A stretch of DNA of 64,000 nt from Nocardioides mangrovi. GTDB taxonomy: Bacteria > Actinomycetota > Actinomycetes > Propionibacteriales > Nocardioidaceae. Positions 50,792-59,510 of this stretch are shown here, in pieces. The DNA lies in assembly GCF_020073815.1 (NCBI RefSeq), contig NZ_JAIQZJ010000001.1, forward strand, positions 992,001 to 1,056,000, written 5' to 3'. Every line of letters starts with the position of its first letter. Positions within the stretch are counted from its first letter, which is position 1. The notes beneath the pieces are model-generated. The model was not told the DNA's origin and did not search any database. It worked only from the letters and a program-made list of their open reading frames with translations. Made by a program: the position numbers and the translations under genes.

Positions 50792-51721
50792 TCAGGAGCG
50801 AAACAGGTCGCCGTGCTCGGCCACCCGGGCGAGCACGGCGTCGGGGCCGAACTGGTCGAGCCCGAGGGGGTCCTCGGCGCCCTCCTCGACCTCGTCCCAG
50901 GTGACCGGGGTGGCCACGGTGGGGCGCTCGCGACCGCGCAGGGAGTAGGGCGAGATCGTGGTCTTGGAGCCGGCGTTCTGCGACCAGTCGAGGAAGACCT
51001 TCCCGCCGCGGCGGGCCTTGGTCATGGTCGCGGTGACCAGCTTCGGGTGCTCGGCCTGGAGCTCCTCGGCGACCTCCTTGGCCAGGGCCGTGGACTCGTC
51101 GGAGGGCAGCCGGGTCGGCAGGTCGGCGTACAGGTGCAGGCCCTTGCTGCCGCTGGTGACCGGCTTCGCGACGAGGTCGCGCTCGGCGAGCCGGTCGCGC
51201 ACGAGCAGCGCCACCTGGCAGCACTCGTGCAGCCCGGCTGGCTCCCCCGGGTCGAGGTCGATGACGAGGCGGTCGGCGTTGCGCGGCTGCCCGTTCCGGC
51301 CGACCGTCCACTGGTGCACGTGCAGCTCGAGCGCGGCCAGGTTGACCAGCCAGGTGAGGGTGGCCAGGTCGTCGACGATCGGGAAGACGAGGGTGTCTCC
51401 CCCGGATCTGGCAGAGGAGGACTGCGCACGGGAGCCGGTCGTCGGGACCTTCGCGGTGTGCACCCAGGACGGCGTGCCGGCGGGGGTGTTCTTCTCGAAG
51501 AAGCTGCCCTCGGCCACGCCGTGCGGCCAGCGGATCCGGGTCACGCAGCGGTGGGCGAGGTGCGGGAGCAGCACCGGCGAGATCTGCGCGTAGTAGTTGA
51601 GGACCTCGCCCTTGGTGTAGCCGGTGCGGGGGTAGAGCACCTTGTGGAGGTTGCTCAGCGTCAGTGTGCGGCCGTCGACGTCGACGCGGACCTCTTCACG
51701 CTCGGCCGCGGGTGGCGCCAT
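50792..51721 (-). CDS. LigD-type polymerase (POL) domain protein
   Basis: The protein has 309 residues from ATG 51721. LSNLHKVLYPRTGYTKGEVLNYYAQIS opens the archaeo-eukaryotic primase-like POL domain of DNA ligase D. VIDLDPGEP carries the metal-binding Asp pair, SGSKGLHLYADL the conserved His, and VFLDWSQNAGSKTTISPYSLR follows. It fills in ends during NHEJ, adding ribo- or deoxynucleotides. It is a single-domain protein, and its start shares one base with the stop of the L,D-transpeptidase gene. Confidence 0.92.
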   Translation of the reverse strand: MAPPAAEREEVRVDVDGRTLTLSNLHKVLYPRTGYTKGEVLNYYAQISPVLLPHLAHRCVTRIRWPHGVAEGSFFEKNTPAGTPSWVHTAKVPTTGSRAQSSSARSGGDTLVFPIVDDLATLTWLVNLAALELHVHQWTVGRNGQPRNADRLVIDLDPGEPAGLHECCQVALLVRDRLAERDLVAKPVTSGSKGLHLYADLPTRLPSDESTALAKEVAEELQAEHPKLVTATMTKARRGGKVFLDWSQNAGSKTTISPYSLRGRERPTVATPVTWDEVEEGAEDPLGLDQFGPDAVLARVAEHGDLFRS

Positions 51722-52443
51722 CAGCGGCCGATCCCGATGACCGGCGCGAGGTCGGGGTCGAGCCGGCGGACCAGCGCCCGGATGAACCACCGCGGCGCGC
51801 TGGCGCAGCCGGCGGTGGCGCCGGAGCCGTTGACGTGGAGGAAGATCCCGGCGCCGCGGTGGCGGACCTGCCGGTGGTTGAAGCCGGTGACGATCGACCA
51901 CTCGTACTGCGTCGGGTAGTCGGTGAGCCGCTCGGAGGAGTTGTCGTCGCTGCTCGGCAGCCACCAGCGGAAGCCGCCCTGCCGCTGGTTGCGGTAGCGG
52001 TTGTAGAAGTCGGAGCCGTTGTCCTCGACCCAGAAGTCGCCGCGGCGGATCCTCCGGTAGGGCAGCGCGCCGGCGTCCCCGCGGGGGTGGGTGCCGAAGA
52101 CGGAGGTGAGCCGGTAGGTGCCGAGCGGCGTCGTACCGGTGCCCTGGTGCCGGCGCGGGCCGCGGACCAGGCCGCCGTAGCCGGTGCGGCCGTCGGCGGC
52201 GCGGAGGATCCGGTCGACGCTGCCGTCGTGGCGGATCCGCCACAGGCTCACCCGGGCGTGCCAGCCGCGGGTGTGCTTGACGGTGACGACCTGCCGGGTG
52301 TGCTTGCGGAGCACCACGTCGACCCCGTCGAGCCGGACGTGGGCCCGCTCGGAGCGCGGCTGGGCGCTCGATCCCGCGGCGTGCGCCGTCGGGACGGCGA
52401 GCAGCGTCGTCAGCAGCACGAGCGGGATGAGTGCGAGCCTCAC
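51721..52443 (-). CDS. Secreted L,D-transpeptidase-like (YkuD) protein
   Basis: The protein has 240 residues from GTG 52443. The signal peptide ends near AHAAGS. The C-terminal IFLHVNGSGATAGCAS contains the catalytic His and Cys of the YkuD family, and GTTPLGTYRLTSVFG is the upstream family block. It belongs to the YkuD-like group that trims or links peptidoglycan or processes precursors. Oddly it lies between the polymerase and ligase genes of the NHEJ system, overlapping both (1 and 4 bp). Confidence 0.85.
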   Translation of the reverse strand: MRLALIPLVLLTTLLAVPTAHAAGSSAQPRSERAHVRLDGVDVVLRKHTRQVVTVKHTRGWHARVSLWRIRHDGSVDRILRAADGRTGYGGLVRGPRRHQGTGTTPLGTYRLTSVFGTHPRGDAGALPYRRIRRGDFWVEDNGSDFYNRYRNQRQGGFRWWLPSSDDNSSERLTDYPTQYEWSIVTGFNHRQVRHRGAGIFLHVNGSGATAGCASAPRWFIRALVRRLDPDLAPVIGIGR

Positions 52444-53357
52444 AGGTCCTCCGGGGTCAGGTCGGTGCGGACGCCCTGGAAGGAGGGCTGTCGCAGACGG
52501 TCGTACCCACGTCCGTGGGTGTCGATGTCCACGACCAGCACCGGCTCGAGCCAGTGCGTGCCGGTGGCGTCGATGCGCGGCACCTCGTCCGCGAAGGGAC
52601 TGCTGGTGCGCCCGAGGTCGGCGACCAGCCCGGTCAGCACGGCGCTCTGCCGCGGCCCGATCCCGCTGCCCACCCGGCCACGGTAGACCAGCCCCTCGGG
52701 GGTCTGCTCCCCCACGAGCAGCGCCGCCAGCCGGTCGGACGTGCCCTCCTGGGGACGCCAGCCGCCGACGACGTACGAGAGGCGGTGACGGTGGGCGAGC
52801 TTGCGCCAGTGGGGCGTGCGCTCGCCCGGGCGATAGGTCGAGGTGAGCCGTTTGCTGACGACGCCCTCGAGGCCCTGCTGCCGGGTCGCGTCGAACAGCA
52901 TCGCGCCGTCGTCGTACCCGGCCGGCACCTGCCAGGACCCGTCCAGCCCGAGCCCCTCGAGCAGCTCGCGGCGCTCGAGGAGCGGCCGGGAGGTGAGGTC
53001 GTCGCCGTCGAGCCGGAGGAGGTCGAAGACCATGTAGATCGCCGGCACGGCGTCGGCGAGGCGGGCGGCGGTGCGGGCGTTGCGGACGTGCATCCGCTCC
53101 TGGAGGGTGCGGAAGTCGGGCAGCCCGCGGTCGTTGAGGGCGATCACCTCGCCGTCGACGAGCAGGTCGCGGTCGCCGAGCGGGCTGTCGGCGAGCTCGG
53201 GCCACGCGACGGTGATGGTGTTCTCGTTGCGGCTGGTCATCCGGAGGACGCCGTCGCGGACGTCGGTGAGCGCGCGGACCCCGTCCCACTTCACCTCGTG
53301 CGTCCACCCCTCGCCGACGGGCACGTGCTCGGTCTTGGTGGCGAGCATCGGACGCAT
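52440..53357 (-). CDS. ATP-dependent DNA ligase (LigD ligase-domain type)
   Basis: Starting at ATG 53357 it has 305 residues; ATGs at 53369 and 53384 are alternatives. Motif I is HEVKWDGVRAL with the adenylated Lys, followed by LLVDGEVIAL, LEGVVSKRL and WRKLAH. The oligonucleotide-binding domain runs from about residue 200 to the end. This is the nick-sealing part of LigD as a separate protein. Ku lies divergently just beyond its start (35 bp). Confidence 0.92.
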   Translation of the reverse strand: MRPMLATKTEHVPVGEGWTHEVKWDGVRALTDVRDGVLRMTSRNENTITVAWPELADSPLGDRDLLVDGEVIALNDRGLPDFRTLQERMHVRNARTAARLADAVPAIYMVFDLLRLDGDDLTSRPLLERRELLEGLGLDGSWQVPAGYDDGAMLFDATRQQGLEGVVSKRLTSTYRPGERTPHWRKLAHRHRLSYVVGGWRPQEGTSDRLAALLVGEQTPEGLVYRGRVGSGIGPRQSAVLTGLVADLGRTSSPFADEVPRIDATGTHWLEPVLVVDIDTHGRGYDRLRQPSFQGVRTDLTPEDL

Positions 53358-53392
53358 GCGCCCCATCATGCCCGCGTGCCACACTGAGCCGC

Positions 53393-54352
53393 ATGCGTGC
53401 GATCTGGAAGGGCGCGGTGTCGTTCGGGCTGGTCAGCGTGCCCGTGAAGCTCTACTCCGCCACCGAGTCCCACGACGTCTCCTTCCGGCAGGTCCACGCC
53501 AAGGACGGCGGGCGGATCAAGTACCAGCGGATCTGCTCGCTCGACGGCGAGGAGGTCGCGTACGCCGACATCGCCAAGGGCTACGAGACCGAGGACGGCG
53601 AGATGGTCATCCTTACCGACGACGACCTGGCCGAGCTGCCGTCGACGTCGTCGCGGGAGATCTCGGTGGAGAAGTTCGTGCCGTCCGACCAGATCGACCC
53701 GATGCTCTTCGAGAAGTCCTACTACCTCGAGCCCGAGAACCCCGGCGCCAAGCCCTACGCGCTGCTGCGCCAGGCCCTGCTGGACGCCGACCGGATGGCG
53801 GTCGTGACCGTCGCGCTCCGGCAGCGGACCACGGTCGCGGTGCTGCGCGTGCGCGACGACGTCATCGTGCTGCAGACGATGATGTGGCCCGACGAGATCC
53901 GCACCCCCGACTTCTCCGTCGAGACCGGCGACGTGAAGCCGTCCGAGGTCAAGATGGCCACCATGCTGGTCGAGACGCTGGCCGGCGACTTCGACCCCGC
54001 GGAGTTCGAGGACGACTACGCCGAGGCCGTCGAGACCCTGGTGAAGACCAAGATCGAGGGCGGCGAGGTCAAGCGCACCGAGACCTCCACCAAGTCCTCC
54101 GGCGAGGTCGTCGACCTGCTGGCGGCGCTGCAGCGGTCGGTGGACGCGGCGAAGTCCGCACGGGGCGAGTCGGGCTCGTCGGCGGACGAGAAGCCCGCGA
54201 AGAAGGCGGCGACCAAGAAGGCGCCGGCGAAGAAGACCGCCGCCAAGAAGTCGGCCGCCAAGAAGTCCGCGACGAAGACGGCGGCCAAGAAGACCACGGC
54301 GAAGACCACGGCGAAGAGCACGAAGAAGGCCGCCGCCAAGAAGGCCAGCTGA
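53393..54352 (+). CDS. ku: Ku-family DNA end-binding protein
   Basis: The protein has 319 residues. MRAIWKGAVSFGLVSVPVKLY is the canonical bacterial Ku start, and the 260-residue core is complete (KSYYLEP, LLRQAL, MMWPDEIR). The C-terminal ~60 residues are a low-complexity Lys/Ala tail (repeats of AAKK), which in mycobacterial-type Ku binds DNA without ends. It bridges breaks and recruits the separately encoded POL and ligase proteins. Confidence 0.96.
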   Translation: MRAIWKGAVSFGLVSVPVKLYSATESHDVSFRQVHAKDGGRIKYQRICSLDGEEVAYADIAKGYETEDGEMVILTDDDLAELPSTSSREISVEKFVPSDQIDPMLFEKSYYLEPENPGAKPYALLRQALLDADRMAVVTVALRQRTTVAVLRVRDDVIVLQTMMWPDEIRTPDFSVETGDVKPSEVKMATMLVETLAGDFDPAEFEDDYAEAVETLVKTKIEGGEVKRTETSTKSSGEVVDLLAALQRSVDAAKSARGESGSSADEKPAKKAATKKAPAKKTAAKKSAAKKSATKTAAKKTTAKTTAKSTKKAAAKKAS

Positions 54353-54367
54353 CCCGGCTGACCGGGC

Positions 54368-54420
54368 GGCGGTGGGTTCCGCTCGGTTCCTCCTGGCAGG
54401 AACGGGCCGAACCCACCGCC
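54368..54420. terminator. Bidirectional terminator between ku and aldehyde dehydrogenase
   Basis: GGCGGTGGGTTC (54368-54379) pairs perfectly with GAACCCACCGCC (54409-54420), with a nested GTTCC/GGAAC stem inside. The two genes converge on it, so it can end both transcripts. Confidence 0.8.
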
Positions 54421-54428
54421 GACCGGAG

Positions 54429-55874
54429 TCAGGCAGGTGGGTAGATCGACTTGACCTCGGTGTAGTGCGACAGGCCCTCGGGGCCGAACTCGCGGCCCAC
54501 GCCGGAGGCCTTGTAGCCGCCGAACGGCGCGGCGAAGTCCATCGTGTAGGTGTTGACGCCGTAGGTGCCGGTGCGCACCCGTCGGGCGACGTCGATGCCG
54601 CCCTCCACGTCGCCGGTCCACACGGTGCCGGCCAGGCCGTACTCCGAGTCGTTGGCGATCCGGACGGCGTCGTCGACGTCGTCGAAGGGGATCACCGAGA
54701 GGACCGGGCCGAAGATCTCCTCCTGGGCGATCCGCATCCGGTTGTCGACGTCGGCGAAGACGGTCGGGCGGACGTACCAGCCGCTGGAGAGGCCGTCGGG
54801 CATGCCGTTGCCGCCGAGGACGACGCGGGCGCCCTCCTCCTGGCCGAGCGCGATGTACTTCTCGACGCGCTCCTGCTGGCGCTGCGCGACCATCGGGCCG
54901 ATCTCGGTGGCCGGGTCCATCGGGTCGCCGACCTGCATGCCGGCGACGGTCTCGGCGAGCGCGTCGACGACGTTGCCGTAGTTGGCGCGCGAGGCGAGGA
55001 TCCGGGTCTGCGCGACGCAGGCCTGCCCGGAGTTCATCAGCGCGGTGAACTTCAGGCCCTCCATCGTCGCGGCCAGGTCGGCGTCGTCGAGGACGATCGC
55101 GGCCGACTTGCCGCCCAGCTCGAGCGAGACCCGCTTGAGCTGCTCGCCGCAGACCGCGGCGATCTTGCGGCCGGCGGCGGTCGAGCCGGTGAAGGCGACC
55201 TTGTCGACGCCCGGGTGGGCGACCAGGTGGGCACCGGCCTCACGGTCGGCGGCGACGATGTTGACGACACCGGCGGGGACGCCGGCCTCGTGCAGCAGCT
55301 CGGCCATCAGGTAGGTGTCGAGCGGCGTCTCCGGAGCCGGCTTCACGACCATCGTGCAGCCCGCCAGCAGTGCCGGGACGACCTTTGACATCGTGGTGAA
55401 CTGCGGGACGTTCCACGGCGGGATCGCGGCGACGACGCCGACCGGCTCGCGGCGCACGATCACGTCGGTGCCGAGCGCGCCGGTACGCCGTTCCTCCCAC
55501 GGGAACTCGCGCGCGATGCCCAGGAACGTCTCGATCTGCATCCAGGGCGCGGGCGACTGCGCGAGGTTGGCGAAGGAGGTCGGCGAGCCCATCTCCAGGG
55601 TGATCAGCTCGGCCATCTCACCGAGCTTCGCGGCGTACAGGTTCGAGAAGTTCTGGACGACGTCGATGCGCTCCTGCGGCGACATCCGGGGCCACGGGCC
55701 CTCGTCGAAGGCGCGGCGGGCGGCCGCGACCGCGGCGTCGATGTCGGCGGTGCTGCCCTCCGGGACGGTCGCGATCACCTGCTCGGTGTGGGGCGAGACG
55801 ACCCGGATGGTGTTGCTCGTGGCCGGGGCGGCCCAGTCGCCGTCGATGTAGAACGCGGTGCGGTCGAGAGACAT
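54429..55874 (-). CDS. NAD(P)-dependent aldehyde dehydrogenase
   Basis: The protein has 481 residues. The active site is NSGQACVAQTR with catalytic Cys, LELGGKSA provides the Glu region, VAFTGSTAAG the dinucleotide contact and EIFGPVLSV the late Glu. It is third in a three-gene operon behind a KstR-type box, with a phosphotransferase and an AttH-like protein. That context suggests oxidation of an aldehyde arising in steroid or related lipid breakdown. Confidence 0.93.
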   Translation of the reverse strand: MSLDRTAFYIDGDWAAPATSNTIRVVSPHTEQVIATVPEGSTADIDAAVAAARRAFDEGPWPRMSPQERIDVVQNFSNLYAAKLGEMAELITLEMGSPTSFANLAQSPAPWMQIETFLGIAREFPWEERRTGALGTDVIVRREPVGVVAAIPPWNVPQFTTMSKVVPALLAGCTMVVKPAPETPLDTYLMAELLHEAGVPAGVVNIVAADREAGAHLVAHPGVDKVAFTGSTAAGRKIAAVCGEQLKRVSLELGGKSAAIVLDDADLAATMEGLKFTALMNSGQACVAQTRILASRANYGNVVDALAETVAGMQVGDPMDPATEIGPMVAQRQQERVEKYIALGQEEGARVVLGGNGMPDGLSSGWYVRPTVFADVDNRMRIAQEEIFGPVLSVIPFDDVDDAVRIANDSEYGLAGTVWTGDVEGGIDVARRVRTGTYGVNTYTMDFAAPFGGYKASGVGREFGPEGLSHYTEVKSIYPPA

Positions 55875-55896
55875 GCGGTTGCTCCTGGGGTGGTGG

Positions 55897-57024
55897 TCAG
55901 GGGGCGAGGGTGAAGAAGTCGGTGAAGCCGGTCGGGTCGTGCCGGCCGATGCAGAAGTGCTCGAAGAGGCCGAAGCCCTCGGCGCCCTGGTCGGGGCCTT
56001 CGGTCACGACGGCGCGGCCGACGTGGTCGACGCAGCCGAACATGAAGCGGCCCTGCACGGCGTCGTCGGCCATGTCGTAGGTGAGGCGCTCGGTGAACTT
56101 CTCGCCCTTCCACATGCCGTGGGTCCAGTCCGGGTCGCCGCCGTACCCGCCACCGACGTGGAGCGGCACGGCGAGGCGCGACTCGACCTCCAGGACCAGC
56201 GGGGTCCCGTCGGGCGTGGTCGCGCGGATGGTCGCGCCGGTCGGCGTCCGGGTGCCGGAGGTGTAGTGGACGTCGATGAGCGGCCAGCCGAGCTGCTCGA
56301 CCCGGCCGTCCGTGAAGACCCGCGAGCAGTCGTTGAGGCTGCGGTGGCCGTCCGGCTCCTCCTGGATGATGAAGACCACGGCGTACTCGTCGAACTGGAT
56401 CGGCACGTAGAGCCACCACATGCCCTCGAACGGCGGGTTGGCCGGTGCTCCCGCGGGCTCCGCCTCCCCCACGGGACGGATCCCCCAGGACCGGTCCCTG
56501 CTGCCGAGCCAGAGGTCGGGGGTGACGTCGATGTCCTCGCCGTCGATGGAGACGGTGCCGCTCCAGGTGCCGAGCTGCGCGAACCGCTGGGCGTCCAGGG
56601 TGACCCGGCTGCCGGAGCGCAGCATGTGGGGCAGCTCCTGGACGACCGGGCACGTTCCGTCCCAGGTGAGGTCGGCCGAGATGCCCTCGGTCTCCTCGAT
56701 GGTGATCCGGATCTTCTGCATCGGCTCGACGACCTCGAGGCGGTAGTTGCCCACGTGCTGGTTGAGCCGGTCGCCGTCGATGAGGTCGGAGAAGTGCAGG
56801 GCCGTGTGCTTGCCGCCGCGGCTGACCAGGAAGTAGGCGTCCTTGGTGCCGAGGTTGGGGTAGTAGCCCAGGCCGGTGATCAGCATGATGTCGCCGCTGC
56901 GGTCGTGGGCGTTGAAGTAGCACCGGTCGTAGAAGTTGCGGTCGCTGCTGGCGGCCCACTCGACGGGGAGCGGGGCCTGGTGGATGGGGTACTCGTCGAG
57001 AGGACCCATGCCGTTGATCGCCAT
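55897..57024 (-). CDS. AttH/CrtC-like lipocalin-fold protein (DUF7064-like)
   Basis: The protein has 375 residues. It is a soluble beta-rich protein with DRNFYDRCYFNAHDRSGDIMLITGLGYYPNLGTKDAYF near the start and WDGTCPVVQELPH and WGSRDRSWGIR-type motifs (LGSRDRSWGIRPVG) in the middle. This is the double beta-barrel pattern of hydroxyneurosporene-synthase-like proteins. In actinobacteria they often sit in lipid or steroid catabolic clusters, with unknown reaction. It starts 3 bp after the phosphotransferase stop. Confidence 0.65.
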   Translation of the reverse strand: MAINGMGPLDEYPIHQAPLPVEWAASSDRNFYDRCYFNAHDRSGDIMLITGLGYYPNLGTKDAYFLVSRGGKHTALHFSDLIDGDRLNQHVGNYRLEVVEPMQKIRITIEETEGISADLTWDGTCPVVQELPHMLRSGSRVTLDAQRFAQLGTWSGTVSIDGEDIDVTPDLWLGSRDRSWGIRPVGEAEPAGAPANPPFEGMWWLYVPIQFDEYAVVFIIQEEPDGHRSLNDCSRVFTDGRVEQLGWPLIDVHYTSGTRTPTGATIRATTPDGTPLVLEVESRLAVPLHVGGGYGGDPDWTHGMWKGEKFTERLTYDMADDAVQGRFMFGCVDHVGRAVVTEGPDQGAEGFGLFEHFCIGRHDPTGFTDFFTLAP

Positions 57025-57027
57025 GTC

Positions 57028-58164
57028 CTAAGCCTTTGCCTGCTCGAGGAGCCGCTCGACGAGCGGCCGGTGGTGGAAGACGGTCTCGATGTCGTCGGGG
57101 CGCTCGATCTCGCCGAAGTGGATCTGGCGGGCGCCGGTGCGCATGAAGACGATGTTCCACTGGACGGCGTTGTAGACGTCGTACCAGAGGAGGTCGCCGA
57201 GCTCGACGCCCGTGAGGCGGGTGTACTCGGCGCGGATCTCGTCCTCGCGCATGAACTCCGGCATGCCGGGCATGCCCATCACCTCGGTGATCGCCTCGAA
57301 GACCTTGTGGGCGAACATGATCCAGGAGACGTCGAGCTCGCGCGGGCCGATGGCGGCCATCTCCCAGTCGAGGACGGCGACCGGCTCGAAGTCGCGGTAC
57401 ATCATGTTGCCGATCCGCGAGTCACCCCAGCACAGCACGGTGTCGTGGCTCTCCGGGTGGTTGGCCTCCAGCCACGCGAGCGCGCGCTCGGTGAGCGGCG
57501 ACCGGCCGGCGTCGGGGACGGCGTACTCGTACCACGCACGGACGCTCGCGAGCTTGCGCTCGAGCAGCGTCGCGCCCTGGTGGCCGTGCGCGGCCGGGTC
57601 GAGGAAGCCGAAGGTCGTGCCGGCGTCGGGGATGGCGTGCAGGTCGGCGAGCACCTTGACGCTGAGGTCCTGGAGGCGCTTCTGGTCCTCGGCCGGGGCG
57701 TCGAAGAGCCAGTTGTCGCCGAAGTTGTAGGGCAGCACGTCCTGCGGCACGACGCCCTCGATGCGGTCCATGAGGAAGAACGGCGTGCCGAGCACCTCGC
57801 CGGTGGCCTCCATCCAGCGCACGGCCGGCACGGGGACGCCGGTCTGCTCGCCGACGATCCGCATCACGTCGTACTGGTCCTGCAGCTCGTAGCTCGGGAA
57901 GACCGGGACGTCGGTGAGGGACGGCGCCACGCGCGCGACGTACTCGCCGAGGCGCTGCTCGCCCCCCTCGGTCCACGCGACGTCGAGGATGAGCGTCTCC
58001 GAGGACATGCCGTTGGCGTCGATTCCGCTGTGCAGCGTCACGACGGGCTCGGCGCCGTCGGGCAGCACCGTCGCCATCCACGCGGTCAGCCGATCTCGTG
58101 CCTCGCTCGGGTCCCTGCTCGACCGTTGCATCCTCATGTCCGCCGGCGGGGGCGCCTGGGTCAC
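57028..58164 (-). CDS. Phosphotransferase-family protein (APH/FadE36-like kinase)
   Basis: The protein has 378 residues from GTG 58164. The aminoglycoside-phosphotransferase fold is shown by TPFFLMDRIEG and VLCWGDSRIGNMMY with the catalytic Asp and Asn, then VAVLDWEMAAIG with the metal-binding Asp. Homologues in steroid and acyl-CoA catabolic clusters are thought to phosphorylate small hydroxylated intermediates. A KstR-like box lies 44-57 bp upstream. Confidence 0.85.
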   Translation of the reverse strand: MTQAPPPADMRMQRSSRDPSEARDRLTAWMATVLPDGAEPVVTLHSGIDANGMSSETLILDVAWTEGGEQRLGEYVARVAPSLTDVPVFPSYELQDQYDVMRIVGEQTGVPVPAVRWMEATGEVLGTPFFLMDRIEGVVPQDVLPYNFGDNWLFDAPAEDQKRLQDLSVKVLADLHAIPDAGTTFGFLDPAAHGHQGATLLERKLASVRAWYEYAVPDAGRSPLTERALAWLEANHPESHDTVLCWGDSRIGNMMYRDFEPVAVLDWEMAAIGPRELDVSWIMFAHKVFEAITEVMGMPGMPEFMREDEIRAEYTRLTGVELGDLLWYDVYNAVQWNIVFMRTGARQIHFGEIERPDDIETVFHHRPLVERLLEQAKA

Positions 58165-58207
58165 GTTCCCTCCCTGGGTGCTGCTGTGACGTGGCTCTCA
58201 GCATGGG

Positions 58208-58221
58208 TGGAACGTGTTCTA
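58208..58221. promoter_or_regulatory. KstR-like operator upstream of the catabolic operon
   Basis: Read on the minus strand this is TAGAACACGTTCCA, matching the KstR consensus TAGAACACGTTCTA at 13 of 14 positions. It is 44 bp before the start of the phosphotransferase gene and probably overlaps its promoter. It is the better of the two boxes in this window. Confidence 0.65.
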
Positions 58222-58262
58222 GTTGTCAACGACTCGGTGGCTGTTCTTGACGCGCGTCAGAC

Positions 58263-58296
58263 GGCGGGTTTCCCCGGCCGGCCGGGGAAACCCGCC
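58263..58296. repeat. Perfect 34-bp palindrome (repeat A) upstream of the AbiEi-like gene
   Basis: GGCGGGTTTCCCCGGCC at 58263-58279 is followed directly by its own reverse complement. A close relative lies at 59470-59501 and a half copy (GAAACCCGCC) at 59431-59440. Together they bracket the AbiEi/DUF559-like gene. Confidence 0.85.
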
Positions 58297-58462
58297 CGAC
58301 ATGCCCACGGCCCGCGGCGTGTCGGGCGGCGAACGGCTGACGACCCCGGAGCGTCGGCGGCACCGGACCAGAATCCGTCCACAGGGCTTCGACTGGGGCG
58401 GTTCTCCACAGCGCCACGGTCGGCAGCCTGCAGCGAGACCCGGTACGACGATCAATGGACCC

Positions 58463-59413
58463 ATGATGCTTCCACCGAGGGCCGACCTCCGAGACGACCG
58501 CTTGATGCTGACGCGCGAGCTCCTCGCCGGCGGCTACACCGACAAGGCCATCGCCCGTCTCGTCCGCCGGGGCGTCCTCGTCAGCATTCGTCATGGCGCG
58601 TACGCCTATGCCGACATGTGGCCGCGTCTGAGCCCCGTGGAGCGTCGTCAGCTGATCGCACTCGCCGTGCTCCGATCGGCGCGTTCGCCGGTCGCCCTGT
58701 CCGGCCCGAGCGCCGCAGAGGCACTCGGCGTACCGGTGTGGGAACCGGGCGAGGAGACGCATCTCCTCCGCCTCGATGGGAAGGCGGGACGGCGCGAGGC
58801 CGGGCGCGTCGAGCACCGTGGCCACGCCATCGCCGAGGACCTCACGTTCAAGGCGGGACGCCCCATCACGTCAGGCACGCGGACCGCCATCGACATGATC
58901 GCAATCTCCGACACACCACACGCCTTGGTGACCGTCAACGGCCTGCTGAACGCCGGCGAGACGACGCTGAAGCAGATCGAGTACCGGATGCGGAGCATGC
59001 GCACGGATCCACATCTGCTCAACAGCCACGTCGTGCTCGGCCTGGCGGACCCACGGATCGAATCGGCGGGCGAGAGCCTCGCCTCGTGGATGTTCTGGCG
59101 CCAGCACCTACCTCGGCCGACGCCACAGTACGAGGTACGCAACCGGAACGGGAGGGTGATCCACCGAGTCGACTTCGCTTGGCCAGAGCTGGGCGTGTTC
59201 CTCGAGTTCGACGGCAAGGAGAAGTACCTGCGCCATCGCCGCCCCGGCGAGTCGGTCGTCGATGCCGTGCTCCGCGAGAAGCGCCGTGAGGAACTGATCT
59301 GCGGGCTCACGGGCTGGCGCTGCATCCGCATCATCTGGTCGGATCTCTTTCGTGCCGAGCGCACGGCCGCCCGCATCCTCGCCACGCTCGAAGGGCGCCC
59401 TTGGGCCGCCTAA
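58463..59413 (+). CDS. AbiEi-antitoxin-like winged helix plus DUF559-like nuclease domain protein
   Basis: The protein has 316 residues from ATG 58463. The first ~80 residues (RELLAGGYTDKAIARLVRRGVLVSIRHGAYA) match the AbiEi-type N-terminal winged helix. The C-terminal 110 residues (VDFAWPELGVFLEFDGKEKYL ... EKRREELICGLTGWRCIRIIW) resemble the DUF559/Vsr-like nuclease fold with Asp-Phe and Glu-Phe-Asp. Such two-domain proteins are common in actinobacteria as orphan genes. Short palindromes flank it, suggesting past mobility. Confidence 0.7.
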   Translation: MMLPPRADLRDDRLMLTRELLAGGYTDKAIARLVRRGVLVSIRHGAYAYADMWPRLSPVERRQLIALAVLRSARSPVALSGPSAAEALGVPVWEPGEETHLLRLDGKAGRREAGRVEHRGHAIAEDLTFKAGRPITSGTRTAIDMIAISDTPHALVTVNGLLNAGETTLKQIEYRMRSMRTDPHLLNSHVVLGLADPRIESAGESLASWMFWRQHLPRPTPQYEVRNRNGRVIHRVDFAWPELGVFLEFDGKEKYLRHRRPGESVVDAVLREKRREELICGLTGWRCIRIIWSDLFRAERTAARILATLEGRPWAA

Positions 59414-59469
59414 CCCCGGGGTCGTCAGCCGAAACCCGCCCGCCACGCCGGTGCAGGACCGGCGTAGCG

Positions 59470-59501
59470 GCGGGTTTCCCCGGGCAGCCGGGGAAACCCG
59501 C
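59470..59501. repeat. Palindrome (repeat B) between the AbiEi-like gene and glpD
   Basis: GCGGGTTTCCCCGG (59470-59483) and CCGGGGAAACCCGC (59488-59501) form a perfect 14-bp stem with a 4-base loop. It is nearly identical in sequence to repeat A. It lies 9 bp past the glpD stop, so it can act as the terminator for both converging genes. Confidence 0.85.
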
Positions 59502-59510
59502 TCCAGACCG

